From a virus, in IMG/VR virus record IMGVR_UViG_3300031758_000036, positions 1-64,000 of that record: 64,000 nt of DNA; one strand, written 5' to 3'. Under the pieces are notes generated by a model, which made no database searches, was not told the DNA's origin, and worked only from the letters and a program-made list of their open reading frames with translations. Made by a program: the position numbers and the translations under genes. This document shows, one piece after another, positions 6,589 through 13,621 of this stretch. Numbering within the stretch: the first letter of the stretch is position 1; every line of letters starts with the position of its first letter.

Positions 6589-8313
6589 TCAGGCTGGCGT
6601 TAGCTGTTGCAGGGCCATTCCGAACGCTTCGGTGTACTGACTCTTTTCAGTATCGCTAAGCCGGCGGTTGCATGTGTCGGCAATCTGATCCACATTCAGG
6701 CTGCCATTGCTGAGCTTCAGTTGAATGGTGAAACGCGGGACATTATCAATCATTGCCAGAACGATAAAGTGCGTTTTACTTTTGATTCCCTTCCGGTAGG
6801 TATCTGCATTCCCCACACAATTCCGAACTGCCCGCCCCCACGCGGCAAGTTGATGGACATCTTGTGGCTGAAAAAACGACCACCGTTGCCCAGATAGATC
6901 CACCCGAACCGGCTCTGGAAAGAGATCCTGGTGCAATCTTTCATTAGGCGTAGACAGTTTGAAGCATTCTGCTGAAACGTAATCATGGAACTCCGTAATG
7001 CGCCAGCGGTTCGGTTTAGCAAGTTCGAGCGGTTGGTTTTCATCGTAGTTGCCGGTTTTCTTGGTTTGAGCGTAGTGAAGTTGATCGAGCATGCCAAGAG
7101 TATCTTCCAGTTCTCGCATGCGGCCAGTGGTCAGGCCAGTGGTGGAACTTCTGTCGTAATCAACCTTGCGGGGATTACCTGCCCATTCTTCCGTTAATTT
7201 GGCGACTTCTTTCTCCATGATTTGAATGAAAGAAGCTATTGGCGTGTTGTTGCGGATCCAGTCTTTGGTGGCTTTGCTTGCATCTGGGCCACGTTCGATG
7301 TGAGTTGTAAGGTTGTAAACTTGCTGGCAATGGTCTAGCGTCGCATCAGGATAGAATTGCAGAAAGTCAGTGAGCACATTGAATTTGTGACAGAAAGCCG
7401 CCCAAGGCCGTTTGACTGCTTGACGAGAATCGTTACCTGGATCCAGATAGACTTTCAAGCATTCGTCGAATGCCTTGTTAAGTTCTTTCCTGAAGAAAGG
7501 TGTATCCAGAGCTGACTTAGCCTTTTCACACTTGTGGCGCAGTAGCCAGTTAGTTGCTATTTCATTAAAACTGCGATCGTCGTCATTCTCAAGATCCGGC
7601 CAGAAGCAACGGCGAATGTCATTGTTTTCTTTAATACGCGTAAACATACCACCTTCATCATTCCATTGTCCCAGACTTGTCCTTAGGAGTCGTTTCCAAT
7701 CCTGATAGCGTTGGCGCTTATGGTAGTCAGTCCTGCCCCAACCTTTCAGTAGGTTCTCACCGGGAATTGCGTCAAAGCCTTTCAGAATGAGATCAGTGGT
7801 GACATGCACGGTGTGTTCGATCATCCCAAGGCGACCGTACTTTCTTTCAGCAGTGACACAAACGTCTGCAAGTCTAAGTACTTCAGAGTGTTTTTTCTTC
7901 CACCCAACTGAAGACTGCAGGATGCCACCAGCTCGCTGTACTGTTGCCGGAGTGTTTTTGTAAGCAATAGTGCAGCCAAACAGGTAATCCTTAGGATTCT
8001 GTTTCAGGTAGTTCGGATGCCAAAACCACAGCGCAGTCCAGACCGAAGACTTATGAACCAGAAGCCCAAAGCCCTTTTCATTGTTAATGGTCATTGCCCG
8101 ATCTTTTTCTGTTTCTTCGTTGATGCTGGTGGCGTAAGCCTTCTGTTCTTCTGTTGTAAACAGCTCAACAGGAAACAGGCCCTCGGGAACACCCAGCGAC
8201 ATACGCGGCGAACCGTCAGCCTTCTCTTTCTTGGCGGCCCGGATGATAGGCTTCAGCGCGGGGTCGTATTCTGCGACCTTGGCGGCCAGGGTGTGGGGGA
8301 GCTGGAAGTGCAT
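6589..8313 (-). CDS. PcfJ-like protein
   Basis: This 574-residue protein's C-terminal third carries the recognisable PcfJ-type signature. HQLAAWGRAVRNCVGNADTY and GIKSKTHFIVLAMID are followed by FTIQLKLSNGSLNVDQIADT and a conserved Asn/Arg tail. In other PcfJ-like proteins the pattern is a Cys-Val near a Tyr/Gly, a strand-rich core, then Q-x-x-G. PcfJ occurs on plasmids, mobile elements and phages; its biochemical role is not established. The N-terminal 400 residues are mostly helical and not assigned. It is the largest gene of the accessory zone, with its own promoter and terminator. Confidence 0.7.
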   Translation of the reverse strand: MHFQLPHTLAAKVAEYDPALKPIIRAAKKEKADGSPRMSLGVPEGLFPVELFTTEEQKAYATSINEETEKDRAMTINNEKGFGLLVHKSSVWTALWFWHPNYLKQNPKDYLFGCTIAYKNTPATVQRAGGILQSSVGWKKKHSEVLRLADVCVTAERKYGRLGMIEHTVHVTTDLILKGFDAIPGENLLKGWGRTDYHKRQRYQDWKRLLRTSLGQWNDEGGMFTRIKENNDIRRCFWPDLENDDDRSFNEIATNWLLRHKCEKAKSALDTPFFRKELNKAFDECLKVYLDPGNDSRQAVKRPWAAFCHKFNVLTDFLQFYPDATLDHCQQVYNLTTHIERGPDASKATKDWIRNNTPIASFIQIMEKEVAKLTEEWAGNPRKVDYDRSSTTGLTTGRMRELEDTLGMLDQLHYAQTKKTGNYDENQPLELAKPNRWRITEFHDYVSAECFKLSTPNERLHQDLFPEPVRVDLSGQRWSFFQPQDVHQLAAWGRAVRNCVGNADTYRKGIKSKTHFIVLAMIDNVPRFTIQLKLSNGSLNVDQIADTCNRRLSDTEKSQYTEAFGMALQQLTPA

Positions 8314-8336
8314 GGGTGATTCCCTCTGACTTGTCT

Positions 8337-8365
8337 AATGTAGCACCCTGGCCTGGCCAGCGCAA
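8337..8365 (-). promoter_or_regulatory. Sigma70-like promoter for the PcfJ-like gene
   Basis: Reading leftward, TTGCGC (8365-8360), a 17-base spacer and TACATT (8342-8337) precede the ATG at 8313 by about 24 bases. AGAGGGAA just before the start is the ribosome binding site. Spacer length and boxes fit a host vegetative promoter. Confidence 0.55.
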
Positions 8366-8415
8366 CGCCCTAACCAGAACAGGATGATGGTTGCAATATA
8401 AGTTAATATAAAGTG

Positions 8416-8458
8416 GTGAGCGTGACCAACATCTGCCTTCGGCGTTGGTCACGATCTC
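8416..8458. repeat. Intergenic palindrome, family P, copy 2
   Basis: GTGAGC is followed by nine-base arms GTGACCAAC (8422-8430) and GTTGGTCAC (8444-8452), and then GATCTCGC. Outer bases match other family members (GTGAGCGTGA at left, CACGATC at right) while the centre differs. It sits upstream of the PcfJ-like gene's promoter and downstream of the gene at 8503. Confidence 0.75.
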
Positions 8459-8502
8459 GCGCCACATCTGCACTGTAATAATTTGTTACAATATAATTAT
8501 TA

Positions 8503-8985
8503 TCAGAACATGCTGCCGATTTCCATATATTGTGGAGTCGGATCATAGTCTTGAATATCTACAACACATTTGCCGTAGTTTTCTATCACATAGGCCAGCC
8601 AACTGGCCAAGTCAGATGCGCTTGTTCCAACCTCTTCATCATCTGAATCGTAGTTGCCTATATTATATTTCAGGCCCCAATCAATGCGATAATTGTCGTC
8701 TATCGAGCCCTTGGTATCGTACCATAGCGGAGTTAATTCATAAGGCAAAATAGCCTGAGAAGCGTCTACCGTAATTTCAGCATTATCAATCGACGGTGAA
8801 TTTAGCAGCGTGCCAATATATTTAAAAAACTGCAGAGGCGTGCCTTCATGATATTCCGTCCGTGATTCCCTTTTTTTAATCTCGCGATTCCACACAACGC
8901 GCATAGTTGACCATTCAACCATACCAGAGGGCTGGGGGCGCGTATCTGTTGCCCAATCGGGCTCAAGCGGGCGAGGGTCGTGCAT
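8503..8985 (-). CDS. Hypothetical acidic protein
   Basis: This 160-residue acidic protein contains TPLQFFKYIGTLLNSPSIDNAEITVDASQ, a DSDDEEVGTSASDLASWLAYVIENYG stretch and an acidic Tyr-rich end. No catalytic motif, membrane segment or known family is seen. Leftward, TATGATCTAAGG and AACAGGGATGAACC lie just before the start and could be a -10 element and ribosome binding site. Confidence 0.6.
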   Translation of the reverse strand: MHDPRPLEPDWATDTRPQPSGMVEWSTMRVVWNREIKKRESRTEYHEGTPLQFFKYIGTLLNSPSIDNAEITVDASQAILPYELTPLWYDTKGSIDDNYRIDWGLKYNIGNYDSDDEEVGTSASDLASWLAYVIENYGKCVVDIQDYDPTPQYMEIGSMF

Positions 8986-9022
8986 GGTGGGTTCATCCCT
9001 GTTGCCCTTAGATCATAGCATA

Positions 9023-9044
9023 AAAAAGGGGGCCCGGTGGCCCC
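9023..9044 (-). terminator. Terminator after the gene at 9054
   Basis: Read leftward, GGGGCCACCGGGCCCCC forms a hairpin followed by TTTTTTATG. It lies 10 bases past the stop of the leftward gene at 9054-9374. Confidence 0.75.
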
Positions 9045-9053
9045 GTAATGAAA

Positions 9054-9374
9054 CTAATCATAAGCCCAAATCTCTCCCGATTCGGCCCATGGTGGTCGCG
9101 ATAATTTCTGCCATTCCGCTATTTCTGTGAAGTCCAATTGCTCGCCTGATTGTTTTTTAGTTTTCAGAATCTTGTACCTTTCTTTGTATTGATGATACAA
9201 CTGCCAGTCAAAGTTTGACGGCAAAGGTGAGGGCCCATACTTAGCTTTATTGTAAGCCTTCTCAGCCAATGGCAATAATGCTACCGCGCCAAGTGCAACC
9301 AATAAAAAAGGTGATGCTGGCAGGGCTGAGAATGAGCCAGTATTTTCATCGTAAGCCCATTTAATTTCGCTCAT
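9054..9374 (-). CDS. Small membrane-anchored protein
   Basis: This 106-residue protein has one hydrophobic helix near residues 22-36 (SPFLLVALGAVALLPLAEKA). A basic Tyr-rich segment follows (YNKAKYGPSPLP) and then a charged helical tail. Its start is directly adjacent to the stop of the preceding leftward gene, so the two are a coupled pair. Function unknown. Confidence 0.6.
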   Translation of the reverse strand: MSEIKWAYDENTGSFSALPASPFLLVALGAVALLPLAEKAYNKAKYGPSPLPSNFDWQLYHQYKERYKILKTKKQSGEQLDFTEIAEWQKLSRPPWAESGEIWAYD

Positions 9375-10082
9375 TTAATTAGCCATCGCATAACGGTTCT
9401 TGCTACGCCCGTGAGCATAGATCACTACGTTAGCAGAATTACCATCGCACAATGAACAAACGGAACATTCTGTTTTGTGGCCACGTTCATCGGACGCCGC
9501 ACAATGAACAGTCCCGACAGGATCAACAGAATCTACAGGTGTGACCAGATAGGTCTTCCAACCGTTAGTAGTTGCTTCCAAATAATCACTAAAACCATCG
9601 CAGGAGGCTTGTGCAATGCCTTTCATATATTGCGCCCACGGTTGACGCCATTGATGAGTGTAGGCTGTATGTGTACGGCTTCTCAGTAGCGGCTCAGTCC
9701 ATACATTAGCGGGTACCATTGCGCCATCGCCAGCAGAACCGATCCGCAGGGCGACATTATCAAATAGGTGCCAATCGTTACCGATGTGAGCATAGTTACC
9801 ACGCTTGTAGCAGTTCCATACACTGAGCGGGCCTTGATACCAGATAACGTAGCAAGTTGCTTCGTTATATCCAGCGTGCGTACAGTTGCCACATACTGAT
9901 CGACCGAGGCCATTTTTAAACGCCTCGTTTGGTTTAACATCTTGGCGCATGATCCACGTTTGAATCATCGCACCGGTTTTACTGTTACTACTGGAATCCT
10001 CAAATCCTGTTGCAATTACAACAATCGGAGCGCCGTCTAAGTTAGACGGACCCTCCCAAATAATGCGGCCGTTGTTGTTCAT
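9375..10082 (-). CDS. Conserved phage protein, Cys-rich (possibly DUF7227-like)
   Basis: The 235-residue form starts MNNNGRIIWEGPSNLDGAPI. It continues VVIATGFEDSSSNSKTGAMI, CGNCTHAGYNEATCYV and PLSVWNCYKRGNY. This arrangement (gly-pro-ser start, KTGAMIQTW, paired CxxC clusters, a conserved RGNY/W stretch) is found in an uncharacterised phage family I associate with DUF7227. The Cys pairs suggest metal binding or an Fe-S site. ATG at 10082 was chosen over an upstream start at 10169 because the extra 29 residues fall outside the conserved region. The C-terminus adds CAASDERGHKTECSVCSLCD, another Cys cluster. Confidence 0.65.
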   Translation of the reverse strand: MNNNGRIIWEGPSNLDGAPIVVIATGFEDSSSNSKTGAMIQTWIMRQDVKPNEAFKNGLGRSVCGNCTHAGYNEATCYVIWYQGPLSVWNCYKRGNYAHIGNDWHLFDNVALRIGSAGDGAMVPANVWTEPLLRSRTHTAYTHQWRQPWAQYMKGIAQASCDGFSDYLEATTNGWKTYLVTPVDSVDPVGTVHCAASDERGHKTECSVCSLCDGNSANVVIYAHGRSKNRYAMAN

Positions 10083-10239
10083 TTGGGTTAGCCCAGTTTT
10101 GGACTCTTCAAATTTAGCACACGATCCGGAAATTTGCAACCGGAAAATCCTGCAGGAAATTATTGACAAAAATTAGAGAAAATTAGCATTGAAATAATTG
10201 TTAACAAATAGCCGAATCGGGCTGCCTTGCGCTAGTATG

Positions 10240-10280
10240 GTGAGCGTGAATGAACCTGACTTCGTTCATTCACGATCTCT
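10240..10280. repeat. Intergenic palindrome, family P, copy 3
   Basis: GTGAGC precedes ten-base arms GTGAATGAAC (10246-10255) and GTTCATTCAC (10264-10273), followed by GATCTC. The right arm covers the stop codon of the leftward gene at 10270, so it lies at a gene end, as most copies do. Confidence 0.8.
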
Positions 10281-10419
10281 CGCCTGGATCTACTATATTT
10301 ATCTCACACAGAATGCGGTCCTCAAACATAGAATCGCAGAGGTCCGTAGCCTCATCAGCCGAAGCATACGGACCATATACGTTGCCGTCCTCATCAGTAA
10401 CAACGTAGAACTGCGTCAT
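10270..10419 (-). CDS. Small acidic protein, 49 residues
   Basis: The frame reads MTQFYVVTDEDGNVYGPYAS, then ADEATDLCDSMFEDRIL and a short acidic tail. It begins one base after the TAA of the leftward gene at 10420 (stop and start abut), so it is the third member of a coupled trio with 10765 and 10420. The composition, rich in Asp/Glu, resembles its neighbours. No family is recognised. Confidence 0.6.
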   Translation of the reverse strand: MTQFYVVTDEDGNVYGPYASADEATDLCDSMFEDRILCEINIVDPGERS

Positions 10420-10761
10420 TTATCCATATACAATTTCCTTAAAACAAGCTACTTGGATAATAGCATCAGCAGCATATCCGTCAATATACCCATAATCATT
10501 TTCCTTAATTGCTGCCATTATATCGGCGCGAATATTATCAGAAATTTCAACTCTATTTTCAGTAATAAGTGCAATAGCACGCTCGGCATCTGACTTACAG
10601 ACTGTATGAATTTCAGCCCCCTCTTCACAAGAAAGGGAATAGATCTCGCTGACAGCATCATACTCTGCCTCGTCAACCCAGTAACCGATAGCATAGCCGG
10701 CGGTGTCGAAGATGTCAGCGAAGTCGTCGCTTGTTAGGTTGAAATTAATTGTAATTTGCAT
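10420..10761 (-). CDS. Hypothetical acidic protein
   Basis: This 113-residue protein starts MQITINFNLTSDDFADIFDT. It has a strand-then-helix pattern, YAIGYWVDEAEYD and a helical C-terminal half. The composition is strongly acidic. Small acidic phage proteins of this kind are often host- or DNA-mimic inhibitors, but there is no direct evidence for that here. It lies 3 bases downstream of the gene at 10765. Confidence 0.6.
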   Translation of the reverse strand: MQITINFNLTSDDFADIFDTAGYAIGYWVDEAEYDAVSEIYSLSCEEGAEIHTVCKSDAERAIALITENRVEISDNIRADIMAAIKENDYGYIDGYAADAIIQVACFKEIVYG

Positions 10762-10764
10762 GGC

Positions 10765-10950
10765 TCAAACCTCCATCAGATCGGCGTAACCGGCATCCAG
10801 AGCATCCTCAAGCTCGGTTACTAGGCCATCAAAGTCTTCACTGGCTGGCAGAACTGTAATCAGAACGTCTACCAAACCACCGTATTCCTCGCGCAAACTA
10901 TTCAGGTAGTCTGCGCGATCGATGAAGCCGTTGTCGGTGTAAACAGTCAT
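10765..10950 (-). CDS. Small acidic protein, 61 residues
   Basis: It starts MTVYTDNGFIDRADYLNSLR and ends LEDALDAGYADLMEV. ATG 10950 was chosen over 10992 because a leftward promoter (TTGCCA, 17 bp, TATCAT) and GGGAGTC lie immediately upstream of it. It is acidic and helical. First gene of a leftward trio with 10420 and 10270. Function unknown. Confidence 0.6.
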   Translation of the reverse strand: MTVYTDNGFIDRADYLNSLREEYGGLVDVLITVLPASEDFDGLVTELEDALDAGYADLMEV

Positions 10951-10973
10951 GGGTGAACCCGGTTGACTCCCTA

Positions 10974-11002
10974 ATGATAGCACTGCTGGCAAATGTTGGC
11001 AA
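10974..11002 (-). promoter_or_regulatory. Sigma70-like promoter for the trio 10950-10270
   Basis: Leftward TTGCCA (11002-10997), a 17-base spacer and TATCAT (10979-10974) precede the ATG at 10950 by 23 bases. The gap between palindrome copy 4 and the gene contains little else. Confidence 0.6.
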
Positions 11003-11027
11003 GCCTGGCTCCGGCGCGTTGCGAATT

Positions 11028-11066
11028 GTGACCGTGAGCAGCAACCGTAGGGCCGCTCACGGTCAC
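11028..11066. repeat. Intergenic palindrome, family P, copy 4 (perfect arms)
   Basis: Perfect 12-base arms GTGACCGTGAGC (11028-11039) and GCTCACGGTCAC (11055-11066) flank AGCAACCGTAGGGCC. This is the first copy with the GACCGTAGGGCC-type centre that marks the later ones. The stop codon of the leftward gene at 11063 lies inside the right arm. Confidence 0.9.
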
Positions 11067-11350
11067 GCGTCTTCTGGCTTCAGTTCAGTGATCTGGCCGT
11101 CAACCTTGATGCGGAACACGCGGCGAGCATCGAAACTGCGCCATTGACCCAACTTGATATCCATGATCTTGAAGTTGTTAAGCTTCGTGACAGGATCCTT
11201 AATCGGGTGGCCAGTGCCCAGTACTTGACCCTTGTGCAGCGGATTGAACGTCAGTTGACGCTCGCTGCCATCGGCCTTGATGAAATTGACAGAAACCAAG
11301 TGGGAGCCGGCTTCTGAAATTTTTGCGCGGATAACTTCGTGGTTAGACAT
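11063..11350 (-). CDS. SH3-like beta-barrel protein (WYL_2-type)
   Basis: This 95-residue protein begins MSNHEVIRAKISEAGSHLVS. Its VNFIKADGSERQLTFNP, then LGQWRSFDARRVFRIKVDG pattern matches small phage SH3-like proteins (WYL_2 family), in which a strand with K-x-DG-S-x-R precedes a W-R-S-F motif. The family is common in phages; the role is not known. ATG 11350 follows CAGGGAACCACCC, which supplies the ribosome binding site. It stands alone between palindrome copies 4 and 5. Confidence 0.7.
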   Translation of the reverse strand: MSNHEVIRAKISEAGSHLVSVNFIKADGSERQLTFNPLHKGQVLGTGHPIKDPVTKLNNFKIMDIKLGQWRSFDARRVFRIKVDGQITELKPEDA

Positions 11351-11410
11351 GGGTGGTTCCCTGTTCTGGAAAAATCCTAGCACAGATCGGGCCGGGTGCG
11401 GACGCGAGCT

Positions 11411-11449
11411 GATCGTGAGCAATGACCGTAGGGCCGCTCACGCTCACGG
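11411..11449. repeat. Intergenic palindrome, family P, copy 5
   Basis: Arms CGTGAGC (11414-11420) and GCTCACG (11436-11442) flank AATGACCGTAGGGCC. GATC precedes and CTCACGG follows. It separates the leftward gene at 11063 from the rightward gene at 11481. Confidence 0.85.
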
Positions 11450-11480
11450 TGTGTTATCATTCAATCAGGAGGGAAGACCC

Positions 11481-11639
11481 ATGTCAGTCACTGAATCTTT
11501 CGAACGCTTCCTTGCTCTGGAGGAACAATCCCTGGAGCGCATCGAGACCCTGCTGGCCAGCATCCGTGAGGATATTGCCTGGCTGGAAGCCCTGGATGCC
11601 GATGAACAGGCGCTGGAGGTGACATGTAACGAGGTGTGA
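11481..11639 (+). CDS. Small helical protein, 52 residues
   Basis: It starts MSVTESFERFLALEEQSLER and continues as one long acidic helix (IREDIAWLEALDADEQ). AGGAGGGA seven bases upstream of ATG 11481 is a strong ribosome binding site and fixes the start. It is one of only two rightward genes in the palindrome array. A coiled-coil or dimeric fold is possible. Confidence 0.65.
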   Translation: MSVTESFERFLALEEQSLERIETLLASIREDIAWLEALDADEQALEVTCNEV

Positions 11640-11674
11640 CCGTGATCAATGACCGTAGGGCCGCTCACGCTCAC
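11638..11674. repeat. Intergenic palindrome, family P, copy 6
   Basis: GACCGTGATC, then AATGACCGTAGGGCC, then GCTCACGCTCAC. The left arm overlaps the stop region of the gene at 11481. Two mismatches separate the arms from perfect complementarity. Confidence 0.85.
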
Positions 11675-11698
11675 CATTTCACCTAACGGAAAAATCCA

Positions 11699-11875
11699 AT
11701 GAACGCCACCGAATTGAACGCCAAAGCTCAAGAATTGCTGGACGCGATCTGGGGACCGATCTCGGAATTTCAAGCCATGCGTAACGACTCTGGCCCCGTT
11801 TCCTGGGATGCAGCCAGTGAGGCCCGTAACTGGCTTGATAAGCTTTGTGAAATCGAGTACGTGCTAGAGTCTTGA
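11699..11875 (+). CDS. Small hypothetical protein, 58 residues
   Basis: It starts MNATELNAKAQELLDAIWGP and ends CEIEYVLES. It is predicted helical with WGPISEFQAMRNDSGPVSWD in the middle. It fits exactly between palindrome copies 6 and 7, with its stop abutting copy 7. No strong ribosome binding site is visible (CTAACGGAAAAATCC). Function unknown. Confidence 0.6.
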   Translation: MNATELNAKAQELLDAIWGPISEFQAMRNDSGPVSWDAASEARNWLDKLCEIEYVLES

Positions 11876-11910
11876 TCGTGAACAATGACCGGAGGGCCGC
11901 TCACGCTCAC
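11875..11910. repeat. Intergenic palindrome, family P, copy 7
   Basis: GATCGTGAAC, AATGACCGGAGGGCC, then GCTCACGCTCAC. It lies between convergent stops of the genes at 11699 (rightward) and 11907 (leftward), touching both. Confidence 0.85.
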
Positions 11911-12179
11911 TCGTAATCGCGTCGCCGCGTGCTATCCCATTCAGCCTGCTCGCAACGGGCAGTGTGCCACAGGTCGCGTAAATCGTAGGCGAACAGATTT
12001 AGAATTTCGTAGGTGACGCATTGCAGCCCCTCTTGGATGCATTCGCTGTCAACGTCATCTAGGACACTAAACACCCAGGCTGCATCAATCTCAGTGAGAT
12101 CGCTGGGAATGTCAAAGTCGGACAGGTCGTCTAGATGGGCCCACAGGGGGCTGAGATCGACTGCAGTGGCTGTGGTCAT
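11907..12179 (-). CDS. Hypothetical acidic protein
   Basis: This 90-residue protein starts MTTATAVDLSPLWAHLDDLS and is acidic in its first half, ending with a basic RRRDYE. ATG 12179 was chosen because a promoter (12205-12233) lies directly upstream and the longer frame would run back through palindrome copy 8. Its stop lies in copy 7. No family is recognised. Confidence 0.65.
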   Translation of the reverse strand: MTTATAVDLSPLWAHLDDLSDFDIPSDLTEIDAAWVFSVLDDVDSECIQEGLQCVTYEILNLFAYDLRDLWHTARCEQAEWDSTRRRDYE

Positions 12180-12204
12180 TGGATTGGCTCCATTGGATGT
12201 GACT

Positions 12205-12233
12205 AGCATAGCCTGTTTGGCGGCCAGGCGCAA
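12205..12233 (-). promoter_or_regulatory. Sigma70-like promoter for the gene at 11907
   Basis: Leftward TTGCGC (12233-12228), exactly 17 bases, then TATGCT (12210-12205), 26 bases before ATG 12179. The -35 box matches that of the PcfJ-like gene. Confidence 0.55.
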
Positions 12234-12245
12234 GTGCTGTAACTG

Positions 12246-12281
12246 ATCGTGATCAATGACCGTAGGGCCGTTCACGCTCAT
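12246..12281. repeat. Intergenic palindrome, family P, copy 8
   Basis: GATCGTGATC, AATGACCGTAGGGCC, then GTTCACGCTCA. It lies between the promoter of the gene at 11907 and the stop of the leftward gene at 12278. Confidence 0.85.
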
Positions 12282-12517
12282 GCCTTGGAGCGTAGCACCG
12301 GCTGGCTGTAGGTGTCAACAACCAGCTCCAACCACTGCCGCGCAACGGTTCCGGCTTTGCAGATGTCGCGAGCCAGGAGCACGGTCTCACGTGAGACCGT
12401 ATCGGCAGTGCCGCTGATGAGAGCCCAGGCATCGGCCCAGGTGGTAGGGGTGGCCTGCAGGACCTCATAAGCCTGCAGGATTTCAGCCTTGGTGGAGCGG
12501 GAAGTGATCTGAGCCAT
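12278..12517 (-). CDS. Hypothetical helical protein, 79 residues
   Basis: It starts MAQITSRSTKAEILQAYEVL, with TTWADAWALISGTADTVSRE and a helical end. ATG 12517 follows AACAGGGACTACCC, matching the AGGGA-type ribosome binding sites of its neighbours. No separate promoter is evident between it and copy 9, so it may be read from further upstream. Function unknown. Confidence 0.65.
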   Translation of the reverse strand: MAQITSRSTKAEILQAYEVLQATPTTWADAWALISGTADTVSRETVLLARDICKAGTVARQWLELVVDTYSQPVLRSKA

Positions 12518-12539
12518 GATGGGTAGTCCCTGTTGGATG

Positions 12540-12578
12540 GTGAGCGTGATCAATGACCGTAGGGCCGTTCGCGATCAC
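12540..12578. repeat. Intergenic palindrome, family P, copy 9 (near consensus)
   Basis: GTGAGCGTGATC, AATGACCGTAGGGCC, GTTCGCGATCAC. The 12-base outer arms pair with three mismatches. Copies 9 and 10 differ at one base over 39 (GTA versus GCA in the centre). Confidence 0.9.
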
Positions 12579-12626
12579 AATTCGGAAAATTCCTGGGGAA
12601 AATTCCTGGGGAAATTCCTGGGAATT

Positions 12627-12899
12627 TCAGTAGCGGATTTCTCCGGGCAGAACGGGACGCAAGTTCAGCGGCTCACGGGCGGATTCATAGCAGTCCAACT
12701 CGGTCTTCAATTGCCTGGCTTTCTCCCGCATCAGCGCGACATCGGCAAGCGGTGCGCGGTTCACTAGAACCTCCCCTTCAAACAGGGTATCATTCAGTAA
12801 TCCGACCTTGGCGATAGCATCCTCGATTGCCAGCCAGGCTTCGTCAAAGGCCTGACTGTAGGCGGCGGTGGCGTGAGCGGGGCAGAGTGTGGCTGTCAT
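12627..12899 (-). CDS. Hypothetical helical protein, 90 residues
   Basis: It starts MTATLCPAHATAAYSQAFDE and is predicted helical (DEAWLAIEDAIAKVGLLN, LADVALMREKARQLKTELD). ACCGGGAGAACCCACC precedes the start. A sigma70-like promoter lies 25 bases upstream. A GGAAATTCC-type short repeat (TTCCTGGGGAAA, three times) lies beyond its stop at 12586-12622. Function unknown. Confidence 0.65.
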   Translation of the reverse strand: MTATLCPAHATAAYSQAFDEAWLAIEDAIAKVGLLNDTLFEGEVLVNRAPLADVALMREKARQLKTELDCYESAREPLNLRPVLPGEIRY

Positions 12900-12924
12900 G
12901 GTGGGTTCTCCCGGTAACTTGGTC

Positions 12925-12952
12925 AGTCTACAGGATGGTGGGCAGATGTCAA
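12925..12952 (-). promoter_or_regulatory. Sigma70-like promoter for the gene at 12627
   Basis: Leftward TTGACA (12952-12947), 16 bases, TAGACT (12930-12925). The -35 box is a perfect consensus match. It lies between palindrome copy 10 and the gene. Confidence 0.65.
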
Positions 12953-12955
12953 CGG

Positions 12956-12994
12956 GTGAGCGTGATCAATGACCGCAGGGCCGTTCGCGATCAC
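12956..12994. repeat. Intergenic palindrome, family P, copy 10
   Basis: GTGAGCGTGATC, AATGACCGCAGGGCC, GTTCGCGATCAC. The TGA that ends the read-through extension of the gene at 13096 lies in its right end (12991-12993). Confidence 0.9.
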
Positions 12995-13404
12995 GCTGCG
13001 AGCCGCTCTGCCTGCTGCAGGAACCAGTTATCGGCATCTAAGCGCATCGGCCACTCCTCAGAGCCCTCCCAAGGCGCCGTGGTGGTATGCCACTCCTAAT
13101 CAGTCTGGGAGATGCCCTCACCCGGCACGAAGGCCCGTAGCAGGGCGTTCAGGCGGCTCTTAGTGGTGGATGTGCGGTACCCGCAATCAAACAGGGAGAT
13201 CCTCATGATGCCGGGTTCGACAAGTCCGATCCGATGGCCGTGCAGCAGGATCTCAACGTGCCGATGGTGGCTGAGGGTGCCACCGATGCCGTGGTGTTTA
13301 ACGGTGACTTCGGTGTTGCCGCACTTGAGCAGTCGGCCGGCCTTGTGGGAGTCGCTCAGGGCGGAACGGATGGCTTGGATCATCCGGGCTTCAGTCTTGC
13401 GCAT
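12991..13404 (-). pseudogene. Small conserved phage-type protein interrupted by an in-frame TAG
   Basis: From ATG 13404 the frame gives 102 residues (MRKTEARMIQAIRSALSDSH ... TSTTKSRLNALLRAF ... GEGISQTD) and meets TAG at 13098-13096. The same frame then continues for 34 codons, starting EWHTTTAPWEGSEEWPMRLD, to TGA at 12993-12991 inside palindrome copy 10. That is where other genes of this array end. The STTKSRLNALL and GEGISQ segments are familiar from small phage proteins whose C-terminus continues past this point with a Trp-rich stretch. A nonsense mutation, programmed read-through or amber recoding are all possible. Confidence 0.65.
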
Positions 13405-13431
13405 GGGGGTGTTCCCTCTGGGGTTAACAGG

Positions 13432-13461
13432 AGACTAGCGTGGATTGAATCGAGGTGTCAA
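13432..13461 (-). promoter_or_regulatory. Sigma70-like promoter for the gene at 13404
   Basis: Leftward TTGACA (13461-13456), 18 bases, TAGTCT (13437-13432). CCAGAGGGAACACCCCC before ATG 13404 provides the ribosome binding site. Confidence 0.6.
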
Positions 13462-13470
13462 CAGGATGGC

Positions 13471-13507
13471 GATCGTGAGCATTGACCGTAGGGCCGTTCG
13501 CGATCAC
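13471..13507. repeat. Intergenic palindrome, family P, copy 11
   Basis: GATCGTGAGC, ATTGACCGTAGGGCC, GTTCGCGATCAC. It follows the promoter of the interrupted gene. No gene lies between it and copy 12. Confidence 0.85.
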
Positions 13508-13621
13508 GGTTTGCCCCTGAAGGCGAAAATTTGGACCTCGCTGGTTCGGCGCTCCGGAACGGCATGATCGTGAAGTCCCTGAATTACTAAATCCGGCCAG
13601 ATCGCCGCCCTGAGCTGCAAT

